Counted from the first letter of the stretch, positions 15,954-24,892 are shown. The stretch: 49,318 bases of DNA from Candidatus Kaiserbacteria bacterium (GCA_016186695.1 JACPLC010000003.1:1-49318), one strand, 5' to 3'. Numbers and translations: made by a program. Notes: generated by a model from the sequence alone, not told the origin.

Positions 15954-16328
15954 GTTAGTTTTTCTTACGAGTGGAGCGAGTTAGAAATAACTTACACCCG
16001 CCTAAATTTTGAACGAAAGATTTTTAATGTATCTGGAATAGACCTCTCTAGATAATTCCTACCCCACCCAGTCTTAAGGTACGTCTCGCGTTGCATTGCG
16101 TCCTTCCGACTCGCATGCAACTCGCAGTACAAAAGTTCGAGCGGTCTTCGCAAAGATGTTGCCGGAACGCGTCCAGCATTATGCTCTGCGAGTCGCGCCT
16201 TTATATCACGGCATGAACCTGTGTACAAATTGCCGTCTTTCAGACTACCGAGGACGTAGACGCAATGCATCGTTCAAAATTTGGGCGGGTTAGAAAAATA
16301 TAGTCGCTTCACTCGTTATTTTTCTAAC
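15954..16328 (-). mobile_element. GIY-YIG gene enclosed by ~60-bp inverted repeats
   Basis: The end at 15954-16016 and the reverse complement of 16270-16328 share GTTAG, ACGAGTG-AGCGA and CCCGCC-AAATTTTGAACGA (19 of 20 in the last block). The GIY-YIG coding sequence lies between them, with its last codons inside the inner repeat and its ATG touching the other. One outer end abuts the rpmG start codon; the other supplies the TAG stop of the 16324-16728 gene. A solo related end sits at serS (7193-7249). No target duplication was identified. Confidence 0.5.
15992..16270 (-). CDS. GIY-YIG nuclease-domain protein
   Basis: A 92-residue stand-alone GIY-YIG domain: HCVYVLGSLKDGNLYTGSCRDIKARLAEHNAGRVPATSLRRPLELLYCE. 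The Tyr, Gly, Arg (ARLAEHN) and Glu (RETYLKTGWGRNYL) expected for the fold are visible; the second motif reads LYTG. It is similar in layout to YhbQ/UvrC-N-like proteins common in Patescibacteria. The biological role is unknown. The gene sits precisely within inverted repeats, so it may be the mobile part of a small element. Confidence 0.88.
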   Translation of the reverse strand: MHCVYVLGSLKDGNLYTGSCRDIKARLAEHNAGRVPATSLRRPLELLYCELHASRKDAMQRETYLKTGWGRNYLERSIPDTLKIFRSKFRRV

Positions 16329-16728
16329 AAACCTCGTTCCATGGACCGAACAATGCGCCTTCGCTCACGAGCGTTTTCATTATGATATCTACGATAAGCC
16401 ACGCGGCTAGAATGAGCACGAGGCCGACCCCGACCGTCCAGAAAATCTTTTTTGCATTAGTCGCCTTGCCAGAATCCCCTCCCGCGGTAATGTATTGCCA
16501 TCCGGCGTAGGCAAAAAGAAAGGCGGCGAGGAAAATGGCGATGTAGATGCCGGCATTGATCGTGTTTTGCGCAAGCTGGGCGATGTCACAAATGCCGCAG
16601 GTTTTCGCGGCGCCTGCGCGGCAGTGCTCCGGCACAATCGTGGGGATTTGCGCGAATGCAATTGAGGGAGCGAGCACGATGAGAATCAGACCCCTCCTTA
16701 GCCATCTGACCGCGCGATTTTCAAACAT
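16324..16728 (-). CDS. Small pilin/VirB2-like membrane protein
   Basis: 134 residues: signal peptide (LRRGLILIVLAPSIAFAQ), a cysteine-bearing periplasmic stretch (CRAGAAKTCGICDI), then two transmembrane helices (INAGIYIAIFLAAFLFAYAGWQYI and IFWTVGVGLVLILAAWLIVDIIM) linked by GGDSGKATNAKK. This resembles TrbC/VirB2-type pilins and is related to the cluster at 27082-29079. A -10 TACAAT (16735-16740) is 6 bases before the ATG. The stop codon lies inside the repeat at 16270-16328. Confidence 0.75.
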   Translation of the reverse strand: MFENRAVRWLRRGLILIVLAPSIAFAQIPTIVPEHCRAGAAKTCGICDIAQLAQNTINAGIYIAIFLAAFLFAYAGWQYITAGGDSGKATNAKKIFWTVGVGLVLILAAWLIVDIIMKTLVSEGALFGPWNEVC

Positions 16729-16808
16729 GGAACGATTGTAGCATCGGTGGACAGCAGCACATACGCACTAGAAGTAATCAAATCTGGTGTGTCCATGAAT
16801 ATGTAGCC

Positions 16809-16836
16809 TTGACATCGCTGCAGTGTTGCTTACCAT
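16809..16836 (+). promoter_or_regulatory. Leaderless promoter of the 16843 gene
   Basis: -35 TTGACA (16809-16814), 16-bp spacer, -10 TACCAT (16831-16836), then 6 bases to the ATG. Confidence 0.65.
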
Positions 16837-16842
16837 TCCCCT

Positions 16843-17460
16843 ATGTCTGCAATTCCGCAAAATGAATGGAAAAAAGTTGGAGAATTGTATTCATCTGGTC
16901 TGCCGATGAGAGCGGTTGCCAATCAGATGAGCGTATCGATAGATGCGGTGACATACGTGTTACGCCGAATAAAAGTGCCGCGGCGTGATTTTAAAGCAGC
17001 AAGTCGTCTCGCCTACGAAGCTAAGACGCCAACATTCAGCATTCGCGCGGGGAACGCCAGACGTGTGTCCGAGTTAGATGCAGTGGGAGCCATGCTCTAT
17101 TGGGCGGAAGGATATAAGAGAGAAACAGCTAGCGGGATAGATTTTGCAAATAGTGATGCCGATATGAGCAAGTTATTCCTTAAATTCCTCCAAAAAAGGT
17201 ACCGGCTTGATGAAAATCGGTTGCATTTTTCGATCTACTATTACGCTGATCAGGACTTGGAGAGTATTCTTGCTTTTTGGTCCCAAAAACTAGAGAAGCC
17301 ATTAGGGCAATTCAAAAATCATTATCGTAAACCAAATCCACGGGATGGTACCCGTAAACTCCCATACGGTGTGCTTCACATCAGGTACAATGACAAGAAG
17401 CTTTTACGAGATGTACTAAGTTTGATAGAATCCTACAAACGCAAGTATGTATTGCGTTGA
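16843..17460 (+). CDS. HTH plus LAGLIDADG-like domain protein
   Basis: Residues about 8-45 form a resolvase-type helix-turn-helix (VGELYSSGLPMRAVANQMSVSIDAVTYVLRR). The rest matches a family I recognise from other bacteria by the order LYWAEGYKR, IDFANSDADMSKLFLKFL, DLESILAFWSQ and YGVLHIRYNDKKLLRDVL, thought to adopt a LAGLIDADG-endonuclease-like fold. No clear catalytic acidic LAGLIDADG helix is seen, so it could be a DNA-binding regulator rather than a nuclease. AT content is higher than in neighbouring genes, compatible with transfer. Confidence 0.6.
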   Translation: MSAIPQNEWKKVGELYSSGLPMRAVANQMSVSIDAVTYVLRRIKVPRRDFKAASRLAYEAKTPTFSIRAGNARRVSELDAVGAMLYWAEGYKRETASGIDFANSDADMSKLFLKFLQKRYRLDENRLHFSIYYYADQDLESILAFWSQKLEKPLGQFKNHYRKPNPRDGTRKLPYGVLHIRYNDKKLLRDVLSLIESYKRKYVLR

Positions 17461-17463
17461 AAT

Positions 17464-17546
17464 GCGCCGGTGGCGGAGCAGCTAACGCACGTGACTGTAG
17501 ATCACGCGGACTATGTCCTTCGGGGGTGCAAGTCCCTCCCGGCGCA
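17464..17546 (+). tRNA. tRNA-Tyr (anticodon GTA) with unusual elbow
   Basis: Acceptor GCGCCGG/CCGGCGC, discriminator A, anticodon loop CTGTAGA, long variable arm GGAC-TAT-GTCC. The T-loop is TGCAAGT (G at position 55 instead of T) and the D-loop AGCAGCTA lacks the GG pair (G18-C19). All seven other tRNAs here keep both signatures. No CCA is encoded. Confidence 0.9.
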
Positions 17547-17548
17547 CA

Positions 17549-17761
17549 ATGAAATTGTTACTTATGATAGTGATTGGAATGGTCGCGTACGACCTCTCAA
17601 TCCATTTGTTATACCTTTTTGGGAAGGAGCAATATTTCTTGCAACGCAAGCTGAACTATTGGCCGTACTGGAAAGAGCATGGGCGCTCCTATCAGATATT
17701 TTGGAGCCTGTTTTGGGGAACAGCACTAGCCTTACTGCTCGTGTACTTTGTTACGCTCTAA
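17549..17761 (+). CDS. Small two-span membrane protein
   Basis: 70 residues with helices at about 2-23 ([23 protein letters not shown]) and 47-68 ([18 protein letters not shown]), and an aromatic-rich loop ([12 protein letters not shown]). The function is unknown. Its ATG is 2 bases after the tRNA-Tyr discriminator, so 3' processing of the tRNA precursor would release a leaderless mRNA. The 3' end overlaps the clpB end on the other strand by 11 bases. Confidence 0.65.
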   Translation: MKLLLMIVIGMVAYDLSIHLLYLFGKEQYFLQRKLNYWPYWKEHGRSYQIFWSLFWGTALALLLVYFVTL

Positions 17762-20432
17762 CAGCCGCGCGCGCGCGAGCGCTGTGTGAGCGCACGGGAC
17801 CCTTGCGAACGTCAAAGGTAAACTCGCCATCTTTGATATCAACGGAGACCGAACCTCCTTCCATCACACCGCGGGCGACCATCATGTTTGCGATCGGTGT
17901 CATGATCTTCGTCTGGATGAGACGCTTCAGCGGCCGTGCACCGTACTGCGGGTTGTATCCTTCTTTTGCAAGATGCGTGAGCGCGGCCGAAGAAAGCGAG
18001 AGTGAAATGTGTTTTTCCTCGAGACGCTTCGCGACGATATCCACCTGCATACGCACAATGTCGCGCACAGCCTCCTCGGAGAGAATGTTGAAGAGCACAA
18101 TTTCGTCGAGACGATTGAGGAATTCCGGGCGGAAAAAATCCTTCAAGGCGTCCATTACCTTCTGCTTCGCGTGGTCGTAGCGCTCGGCCTGCGTAGTACC
18201 GGCTCCGCTGCCGAAGCCCAGAGAAGACATACGGTCGATGTGCTCCGCGCCGATGTTGGAGGTCATGATGATGACGCAGTTCTTGAAGTTGACCGTGCGC
18301 CCCTTCGCATCCGTGAGACGGCCGTTGTCCAAAACCTGCAGGAGGATATTGAATACCTCCGGATGTGCTTTCTCTATCTCGTCGAAAAGAATCACCGAGT
18401 ACGGGCGATGCCGCACGAGCTCGGTCAAGCCGCCTCCTTCGTCGTAGCCCACATACCCCGGCGGAGAGCCGATCATCTTCGAAATGGAGTGTTTTTCCAT
18501 GTACTCCGACATATCGACGCGAATGAGGGCTTTGTCGGTGTTGAACATAAATTCCGCAAGTGCTTTCGTAAGCTCGGTCTTGCCGACACCCGTTGGGCCG
18601 AGGAAGAGGAACGAACCAACGGGGCGCTGAGGATCCGCAATGCCTGCGCGCGAGCGTTTGATGGCATCCGAAACTTTTTGGACTGCTTCGTCCTGTCCCA
18701 CGATGCGTACTTTTAGCTCGCCCTCCATGCGCGAGAGCTTTTCGGCTTCCTCTTCGAGCATGCGGGAGACGGGAACGCCGGTCCAGCGCGAGACAACATG
18801 CGCGACGTCCTCCTCCGTAATCTCTTCTTTGAGCACCCGTCTCGTTTGCTGAAGCTTCTTCATGCGCTTCATCGCGGTATCGAGTTCCCGCTCGAGCGCA
18901 GGAATGCGCCCGTAGCGGATTTCGGCTGTTTTGGTGAGATCGGCAGCATTTTCTGCCGTCTCGGACTCGACACGCGCCTTCTCAAGATCCGCCTTCAGGC
19001 GCTTGATCTCGGTGAGCGTTTCTTTCTCGTTCTTCCATTTGAGTTCGAGTTCTTTGGTGGAATCGCGCAGATCGGCGATTTCCTTCTCGATTGCCTTCGT
19101 GCGTGTGCGCGCCTTGCCAGCCTCTTCGGCTTCTTTCTTCAGAGCTTCGCGTTCGATCTCGAGACGCATGATGGTGCGGTGTGCTTCTTCCAAAATAGGC
19201 GGCTTGCTCTCAAGCGAGAGGCGAAGCGCCGAAGAGGCCTCATCGATAAGGTCGATCGCTTTGTCAGGAAGAAATCGCTCCGTGATGTAGCGGGTGGAAA
19301 GCTGTACGGCCGCGACAATAGCGTCGTCGGTGATGCGCACGCCGTGGTAGAGCTCGTAGCGCTCCTTCAATCCGCGCAAAATCGCGACCGCGTCCTCGAC
19401 TGAAGGCTCGTTGACATAGACGGGCTGGAAGCGACGTGTGAGTGCAGGGTCGTGCTCGATGTGCCGCTGGAACTCTTTCAGGGTCGTCGCGCCGATAACG
19501 CGGATCTCGCCACGCGCGAGCGCGGGCTTTAGCATGTTGGAAGCGTCCATCGAGCCTTCGGCAGCCCCGGCTCCCACAAGTGTATGGATCTCATCGACAA
19601 AAAGAATGATCTTCCCTTCGGAGCGCTCCACCTCACGCATCACCGCCTTCAAGCGCTCTTCGAATTCGCCGCGGTATTTCGTTCCCGCGATCAGTAGGCC
19701 CAGATCGAGCTGAACGATTTCCTTCCCCTTCAGACTCTCCGGCACATCGCCCGAGGCAACACGCTGTGCAAGCCCTTCGGCGACCGCCGTTTTGCCGACA
19801 CCCGCCTCGCCTATCAAAATCGGATTGTTCTTCGTGCGGCGCGAGAGGATCTGAATGACACGTAAGATTTCTGTATCGCGCCCGATGACGGGATCGAGCT
19901 TATTCTCGCGGGCACGCTCCGTGAGCGAGCGCGCAAAACGCGAGAGCGCGCGGGGTTTCTTCGGCTCCTCGGCATCGCGAATCTTCCCTTCTTTGATGTC
20001 GGTCAAGACACGCGCGAGCGCGGCACGATCGATACGAAAGCGCGCGAGCACATCGGAAGCCGGCCCGGGATGTTCGATGAGGCCGAGAAGGAGATGTTCG
20101 GGCGAGACGAACTGGTCGTTGAACGAAGCTGCGATACGCGGAGCCGCTTCAAAGACGCGCACTAATTCTGGTGTGAGATAGAGTTGGAATGAGGGAGAAA
20201 CCGCGGTATTGCCCGAAGAGCCCTCAATGAGCTCCAAGACAGAGTCAGAAAGGTGGGCAACGTCGATATCCACCTGCTCGAGCATCGGCACGACGATAGT
20301 TTCCTCCTGCATGAGAAGCGCGGTAAACAAATGGAGTGTTGAGACCTGGTTGTTCCCGCGCTCGACCGCGAGCTGGTGGGCCCGCTGGATGGCTTCTTTG
20401 GCCTTGGTTGTGTAGTTGTGGAATGGTGTCAT
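17751..20432 (-). CDS. clpB: ATP-dependent disaggregase ClpB
   Basis: 893-residue Hsp100 unfoldase. Clp-N repeats (residues 1-145), first AAA+ module with Walker A GEAGVGKT (208-215) and [14 protein letters not shown], the long coiled-coil M-domain (about 410-535), and second AAA+ module with [35 protein letters not shown] and [22 protein letters not shown]. The M-domain length makes it ClpB. However the second AAA+ module carries an LGF tripeptide ([10 protein letters not shown]) at the place where ClpC-type unfoldases hold their ClpP-docking loop. No ClpP or DnaK gene is nearby. It acts with DnaK/GrpE to resolve aggregates. Confidence 0.95.
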   Translation of the reverse strand: MTPFHNYTTKAKEAIQRAHQLAVERGNNQVSTLHLFTALLMQEETIVVPMLEQVDIDVAHLSDSVLELIEGSSGNTAVSPSFQLYLTPELVRVFEAAPRIAASFNDQFVSPEHLLLGLIEHPGPASDVLARFRIDRAALARVLTDIKEGKIRDAEEPKKPRALSRFARSLTERARENKLDPVIGRDTEILRVIQILSRRTKNNPILIGEAGVGKTAVAEGLAQRVASGDVPESLKGKEIVQLDLGLLIAGTKYRGEFEERLKAVMREVERSEGKIILFVDEIHTLVGAGAAEGSMDASNMLKPALARGEIRVIGATTLKEFQRHIEHDPALTRRFQPVYVNEPSVEDAVAILRGLKERYELYHGVRITDDAIVAAVQLSTRYITERFLPDKAIDLIDEASSALRLSLESKPPILEEAHRTIMRLEIEREALKKEAEEAGKARTRTKAIEKEIADLRDSTKELELKWKNEKETLTEIKRLKADLEKARVESETAENAADLTKTAEIRYGRIPALERELDTAMKRMKKLQQTRRVLKEEITEEDVAHVVSRWTGVPVSRMLEEEAEKLSRMEGELKVRIVGQDEAVQKVSDAIKRSRAGIADPQRPVGSFLFLGPTGVGKTELTKALAEFMFNTDKALIRVDMSEYMEKHSISKMIGSPPGYVGYDEGGGLTELVRHRPYSVILFDEIEKAHPEVFNILLQVLDNGRLTDAKGRTVNFKNCVIIMTSNIGAEHIDRMSSLGFGSGAGTTQAERYDHAKQKVMDALKDFFRPEFLNRLDEIVLFNILSEEAVRDIVRMQVDIVAKRLEEKHISLSLSSAALTHLAKEGYNPQYGARPLKRLIQTKIMTPIANMMVARGVMEGGSVSVDIKDGEFTFDVRKGPVRSHSARARAAVRA

Positions 20433-20578
20433 ACCCGGTTAGTAGAATGTGCCTTTGCGCCAAGCGGAGGCGCGCTGGCGCGGCGTGAGCGACCAACTCT
20501 CAGCTGGTGCACTTTGGATATATTCGTTATTTGTTTTCATGATTTGTGTAAGCCTAAGGCACATTACACTACCGGGTC
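20433..20578. repeat. Long inverted repeat upstream of clpB
   Basis: ACCCGGTTAGTAGAATGTGCC (20433 region) faces AAGGCACATTACACTACCGGG (to about 20578), about 20 of 23 matching, with about 96 bases inside including a GCGCC..GGCGC hairpin. It abuts the clpB ATG. No CIRCE element was seen. Up to 20637 nothing else is recognised. Confidence 0.6.
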
Positions 20579-20637
20579 ATACGAAAAAGCTTCAAGCTGC
20601 TTCAAAGAATACAGCAAAAAGGCTTTGGTTTCAAGCG

Positions 20638-21456
20638 CTACTCGGTGGCCGCAGGACTTTCTTCAGGTTGCTTCACGAGGACCGAAGTTGGCATGAAGGC
20701 TGCAGGAGAAGACGCTCGGGAAACTGAAGTACTTACACCGATAACTCCTCCTTCCGTATCTATAAGAGGGCTCCCGTCCATCACAAAGTCGGCCGAAACA
20801 TTGGTATCTATGACAGCAACCCCCCCTTCATCGCGCGGGATGAGTGCGGTCACGAGACCGTCTGTAATACGTGAGATAGTTTTCCCCGAAAGAACGACGA
20901 TTGTTTGCCCGAGTGTGGGAGAGCCGACCGAAAGTGTGGCAGGCGTGAATTGCACTATCTTCCCGTCCGCGGTCGTGGTAGCGGCACGCAGGGTCGCAAC
21001 GCCGCTCTTCGAATCACGGGAAGCAGGCGATGCGCTGACGCGTGTGCCGTCGGCAAGGGCAATCATAATATTCTTCACCTCGCCGATAGCCGAGACATCA
21101 CTGACAACATCTCCATCTGCATCAACGATAATGCCAAGCCCTAGGAAAACTGGCTCGGAAGAACTTGCGTATATGTGCACGAGGCTCGGTCGTACTTTTT
21201 CCACGGCTTTTGCGATGAGTTCAGACTCCTTCACCACGATGGTTTTCTCGGTCGTTACGACAGAAGAGGCAGTCTGACCGCTCGGCACCACCTTTTCAAC
21301 GGTGCGTTCGACGATGCGATTCACCGTCTGCGCGATAGCGGGCGGCGCCTGATCCATGAGGGAGACCGTGACGATGCCAGTAGCAATAGAGGTGACAAAG
21401 CTCACCAAGAGCGTAAGGAGGACGATTTGGGATTTGGAAAGCTCCTCCATGTCCAT
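20638..21456 (-). CDS. Membrane-anchored degenerate HtrA/trypsin-like protein
   Basis: N-terminal transmembrane anchor (residues about 9-33), a short Glu/Lys-rich linker, then a chymotrypsin-fold pattern: VEKVRPSLVHIYASS, GLGIIVDADGDVVSDVSAIG, MIALADGTRVSASPASRDSKSGVATLRA, VGSPTLGQTIVVLSG and VMDGSPLIDTEGGVIGV. The catalytic His (normally xNxHV after the GYIxT strand) and Asp (DLAVLK) are not present; only a Ser in DGSPL remains where GNSGGPL is expected. No PDZ domain follows. It is probably a non-catalytic pseudoprotease that binds substrates or regulates. It is followed on the strand by clpB after about 200 bases. Confidence 0.78.
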   Translation of the reverse strand: MDMEELSKSQIVLLTLLVSFVTSIATGIVTVSLMDQAPPAIAQTVNRIVERTVEKVVPSGQTASSVVTTEKTIVVKESELIAKAVEKVRPSLVHIYASSSEPVFLGLGIIVDADGDVVSDVSAIGEVKNIMIALADGTRVSASPASRDSKSGVATLRAATTTADGKIVQFTPATLSVGSPTLGQTIVVLSGKTISRITDGLVTALIPRDEGGVAVIDTNVSADFVMDGSPLIDTEGGVIGVSTSVSRASSPAAFMPTSVLVKQPEESPAATE

Positions 21457-21490
21457 GGCCGCAATATAGCAACTTTCCGAAACCGCGCAA

Positions 21491-22678
21491 TTATGGGGTT
21501 TTCCCTACTATCCTTACGATCCTTGTGAGCGCCGAGACAATACTGCCTATGTCGCGCTGACGGGTATCGCGCCCCAATGATATACGGATAGTATTCGCTG
21601 CCCTCCACTCCTCTCCGCCGAGGGCAGCGACAACGTGCGAACGAGATTCTTCTCCTTCGCGGCACGCGCTCTTCGTCGAAACGGCGAAGCCTGCGTGATC
21701 GAGCGCGAGCGTCACATATTCGCTCTGAATATTAGGTATCGAAACATTGAGCATGTGCGGAAGCGAGTGCTTTAAGTCGCCGTTAACGATAAGAGACGGA
21801 ATTCGTGCGGCGAGTTCGTGCGCGAGCTCGTCACGCAATTTTTTAAGTCGCTCCGTCTCAAGCTTCCTCTCATACGCCACAAGCTCGAACGCCGCGGCAA
21901 ATCCCGCAGCGAGTGCGACACTCTCCGTGCCGGCGCGGAGCCCGCGTTCTTGTTTCCCGCCAAAGGTAATCGTGGCAAGTTCGACTTTGTTCGAGATATA
22001 GAGCGCGCCGACCCCATGCGGGCCATAGAGCTTGTTGCCACCGAGAGAGAGAAGGTCGACGCCGAGACTGCTGATGACCGTCGGAAGATAGAGCAGCGCC
22101 TGTCCTGCGTCGGTGTGAAATGCAATATGCCTTTTATGGTGGTCGCTAAAATTTTTCAGTACGCGGGCAATTTTTCCGAGCGGTTGAACCGTTCCGATTT
22201 CATTATTCGCCCAGCCGATAGAAACAAAAACGGTTTCGGGTCGAAGCATCCGCCCGATAGCATCGGGAGAAATTATTCCCCGTTCGTCCGGATCGACGTG
22301 CGAGACTGTTCCGCCGAGACGCTCGATCTCTGCAAAACAACCGAGAACAGAATCGTGCTCGATCGAACTTACGAGCCAATGCGTGCCAGAAAGCGACCTT
22401 CGCGTTTGCTCGAGTTTTCTCGCAAAACCAATAATCGCGAGATTGTTCGCCTCGGTAAGACCGCTGGTTATGATAAGCTCGCGCGCTTTGCAGCCCAAGG
22501 GAATCGCAATCCTCGCGCGCGAATCTTCGAGAGACTTTTTTGCCGCGACCCCTTCCGTGTGTATCGCGCCGGCATTGCCGACGAGCTGCTCCGCATCACG
22601 CATCGCGACGATCGCATCCCGTAAAACAGGCGGCGCGCTCGCGTAATCGAGATAAATCCGACGTTTGGAAAACAACAT
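21491..22678 (-). CDS. Cysteine desulfurase (NifS/IscS-like)
   Basis: PLP-dependent class V aminotransferase-fold enzyme supplying persulfide sulfur. Starts YLDYASAPPV; contains ITSGLTEANNLAI, the His in SSIEHDSVLGCF, FVSIGWANNEIGTVQPL, FHTDAGQALLY, the PLP lysine in LLSLGGNKLYGPHGVGALY, RAGTESV, and the catalytic Cys in STKSACREGEE. At 395 residues it has full length. No scaffold (IscU/SufU) gene is adjacent, so it may serve tRNA thiolation. Divergent from infB. Confidence 0.92.
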   Translation of the reverse strand: MLFSKRRIYLDYASAPPVLRDAIVAMRDAEQLVGNAGAIHTEGVAAKKSLEDSRARIAIPLGCKARELIITSGLTEANNLAIIGFARKLEQTRRSLSGTHWLVSSIEHDSVLGCFAEIERLGGTVSHVDPDERGIISPDAIGRMLRPETVFVSIGWANNEIGTVQPLGKIARVLKNFSDHHKRHIAFHTDAGQALLYLPTVISSLGVDLLSLGGNKLYGPHGVGALYISNKVELATITFGGKQERGLRAGTESVALAAGFAAAFELVAYERKLETERLKKLRDELAHELAARIPSLIVNGDLKHSLPHMLNVSIPNIQSEYVTLALDHAGFAVSTKSACREGEESRSHVVAALGGEEWRAANTIRISLGRDTRQRDIGSIVSALTRIVRIVGKTP

Positions 22679-22727
22679 AAGAGGAGTATACTGCCGAAAA
22701 CTGCCTGTATGGCAATCGCTGCAACAT

Positions 22728-24242
22728 ATGTCAAAACCAACCGCACAGGCCGAGCGTCCTCCTATCGTCGTGGTGATGGGCCATGTCGATCACGGCAAAT
22801 CGACGCTCCTTGATTTCATCCGCAAATCGAACACCGTCGCAAAAGAAGCCGGCGGCATCACGCAGCACGTAGCAGCGTACGAGGTAGAGCGCCCTTCTAC
22901 ACGTTCAGGACAAACGAAAAGAATTACGTTTATTGACACTCCCGGACATGCCGCGTTCCAGACGATACGCGCGCGCGGCGCAAATGTAGCCGACATCGCG
23001 ATCCTCGTCGTCGCCGCAGACGACGGCGTGAAGCCGCAGACGCTGGAGGCATTGCAGAGCATCAAAGGCGCAGACATCCCCTACATCGTCGCCATCAACA
23101 AGATCGACAAACCAAACGCAAACGTGGAACGCACGCAGGCATCTCTCATGCAAGAGGGCGTTTATCTCGAAAAACTCGGCGGTGACGTCCCATGGGCAGC
23201 AATTTCCGCAAAAGTTGGGACCGGTGTCGAAGAACTGCTGGATCTCATTCTTCTCGTTGCGGAAGTGCACGAATTGAAGGGTGGTGCGGAGGCACCGGCG
23301 TCGGGTTTTGTCATTGAGGCGCACCGCGATCCGAAACGGGGTCTTGCGGCAACGCTCATTATTACAAGCGGAACACTACGCTCCGGCATGACAGTCGTTG
23401 CCGGTCGCGGTATCTCCCCTGTGCGCATCATGGAAACGACGGGCGGTGTTGCTTTACGCGAGGCTTCATTTTCAACGCCGGTACAACTCGTGGGATTCGA
23501 CGAGCTGCCCGACGTCGGTGCGGAATTCCTTGCATTCAAGGGAAAGCGCGAGGCAGAAGAGGCGCGCTCGGCTGCGAGCGAAACGCGTGTGAAGGAGGGA
23601 AAGGCGGCGTATATTCCCGAGGAACATCCGGCGCAATTCAGCCTCCCGCTCATCGTACGCGCCGACACCTCCGGTTCTCTTGAAGCGATAGAACATGAGA
23701 CCGTGAAGCTGGGAGACGAGCATGCATCGGTGCGAATTGTGCAATCGGGAATCGGCGCCGTTTCCGAAAACGACGTGAAAGCTGCACTCGCGGGCTCTGT
23801 GCAAGCGGTCGTCATTGGCTTCAACGTGAAGGTAGACCCGATCGCCGAAGAGCATGCGCGGCAGCATATGGTGCGTGTTGAGACCTTCGACATCATCTAC
23901 AAACTGACCGAGCGCGTCGAGGAACTTTTGCACCAGACTCGGCCAAAGCGTCTCGTCGAAGAAATCGTGGGTAAAGCAAAAGTGCTCAAACAATTCTCGA
24001 GCCGCAAAGATCAACACGTCGTCGGGGGCTCGGTAGCCGAAGGCTACCTTGCACGCGGTGCTTCCGTGCGGGTGCTACGCCGCAGGACGCTCATCGGCGT
24101 CGGAAAAATAAAGAACATTCAGTCGCACAAGGCAGATGTCGAACGCGTTGAGTCTGGTAGTGAATTCGGTGCTCTCATCGTAAGCCCGTTCGAGGTAGTA
24201 CAGGGTGACACGTTGGAGTGCTTCACGAGCGCGATGAAATGA
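22728..24242 (+). CDS. infB: Translation initiation factor IF-2
   Basis: GTPase bringing initiator tRNA to the 30S subunit. Starts [25 protein letters not shown] (G1 at residues 18-25), G3 DTPGHAAF, G4 NKID, then domain II ([22 protein letters not shown]), domain III and the C-terminal initiator-tRNA-binding domain. At 504 residues it lacks the long N-terminal regions of large IF-2 forms. The switch I/II gap carries an in-frame repeat insert, RPSTRSGQ (about residues 55-62). The ATG at 22728 is chosen over 22665 because the domain begins there. Operon with rbfA (ATGA overlap). Confidence 0.96.
   Translation: MSKPTAQAERPPIVVVMGHVDHGKSTLLDFIRKSNTVAKEAGGITQHVAAYEVERPSTRSGQTKRITFIDTPGHAAFQTIRARGANVADIAILVVAADDGVKPQTLEALQSIKGADIPYIVAINKIDKPNANVERTQASLMQEGVYLEKLGGDVPWAAISAKVGTGVEELLDLILLVAEVHELKGGAEAPASGFVIEAHRDPKRGLAATLIITSGTLRSGMTVVAGRGISPVRIMETTGGVALREASFSTPVQLVGFDELPDVGAEFLAFKGKREAEEARSAASETRVKEGKAAYIPEEHPAQFSLPLIVRADTSGSLEAIEHETVKLGDEHASVRIVQSGIGAVSENDVKAALAGSVQAVVIGFNVKVDPIAEEHARQHMVRVETFDIIYKLTERVEELLHQTRPKRLVEEIVGKAKVLKQFSSRKDQHVVGGSVAEGYLARGASVRVLRRRTLIGVGKIKNIQSHKADVERVESGSEFGALIVSPFEVVQGDTLECFTSAMK
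22891..22911. repeat. In-frame CCTGAACG-type repeat in infB
   Basis: GCCCTTCTACACGTTCAGGAC matches, in reverse orientation, the ftsQ (5459-5480) and dnaX (2785-2804) repeats and adds PSTRSGQ to IF-2. Confidence 0.55.
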
Positions 24243-24574
24243 ACATGAGCCGCAGGCACGTACAGGTGTCCGAAGAACTCGCACACATGGCCGGTGAATT
24301 TCTCGCGCGCGAGGTGGCAAATCCATCGGTCTACGGCCTCATAACCGTGACTCGCGCGGAACTCTCGGACGACTTCAGGAACGTTACCGTTTTTCTTTCG
24401 GTCCTTCCACAGACGAAGGAGAACGAGGCCATTCATTTTGCGAAGCGCGCACGAAGTGATTTCCGGAAATACGTGAAGGAGCACAGCTTTCTGCAACCCA
24501 TTCCGATCATCGATTTTGAAATCGACTATGGTGAGAAAAACCGCCAGCGCGTCGACGAATTAACAAGGAAATAG
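24239..24574 (+). CDS. rbfA: Ribosome-binding factor A
   Basis: Small KH-fold 30S maturation factor. MSRRHVQVSEELAHMAGEFLAREV (N-terminal helix) and VYGLITVTRAELSDDFRNVTVFLSVLP (conserved strands) are typical, and the end IIDFEIDYGEKNRQRVDELTRK matches the family C-terminus. The ATG at 24239 overlaps the infB TGA; the ATG at 24245 is an alternative. It is convergent with tRNA-Cys four bases downstream. Confidence 0.9.
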   Translation: MNMSRRHVQVSEELAHMAGEFLAREVANPSVYGLITVTRAELSDDFRNVTVFLSVLPQTKENEAIHFAKRARSDFRKYVKEHSFLQPIPIIDFEIDYGEKNRQRVDELTRK

Positions 24575-24578
24575 GTTG

Positions 24579-24650
24579 AGGCCACGGCGGGACTCGAACC
24601 CGCGCATAAGAGTTTTGCAGACTCCCGTGTTACCCCTTCACCACGTGGCC
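24579..24650 (-). tRNA. tRNA-Cys (anticodon GCA)
   Basis: Acceptor GGCCACG/CGTGGCC, discriminator U (typical of tRNA-Cys), anticodon loop CTGCAAA (A36-A37-A38, a MiaA-type target), T-loop TTCGAGT. No CCA encoded. Confidence 0.95.
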
Positions 24651-24694
24651 GACGCGTGTACTTTAGCATAAATTGAGCTAGGATTAGCGACATT

Positions 24695-24777
24695 GCCGGG
24701 GTGGCGAAAATGGTAATACGCGCACGACTTAAGATCGTGTTCCGAAAGGAGTGTGGGTTCGACTCCCACCCCCGGCA
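24695..24777 (+). tRNA. tRNA-Leu (anticodon TAA)
   Basis: Acceptor GCCGGGG/CCCCGGC, discriminator A, anticodon loop CTTAAGA, long variable arm, T-loop TTCGACT. No CCA encoded. Confidence 0.95.
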
Positions 24778-24819
24778 CATCGTTCTCAAAAATAATCCCG
24801 TCGTGTACAATCTGACAGA

Positions 24820-24892
24820 CCGCCCGTAGCTCAACTGGTAGAGCAGCCGCCTCTTAAGCGGTTGGTTCCGCGTTCGAGTCGCGGCGGGCGGA
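24820..24892 (+). tRNA. tRNA-Lys (anticodon CTT)
   Basis: Acceptor CCGCCCG/CGGGCGG, discriminator A, anticodon loop CTCTTAA, T-loop TTCGAGT. No CCA encoded. Its last 17 bases plus two are repeated at 25038-25056. Confidence 0.95.
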
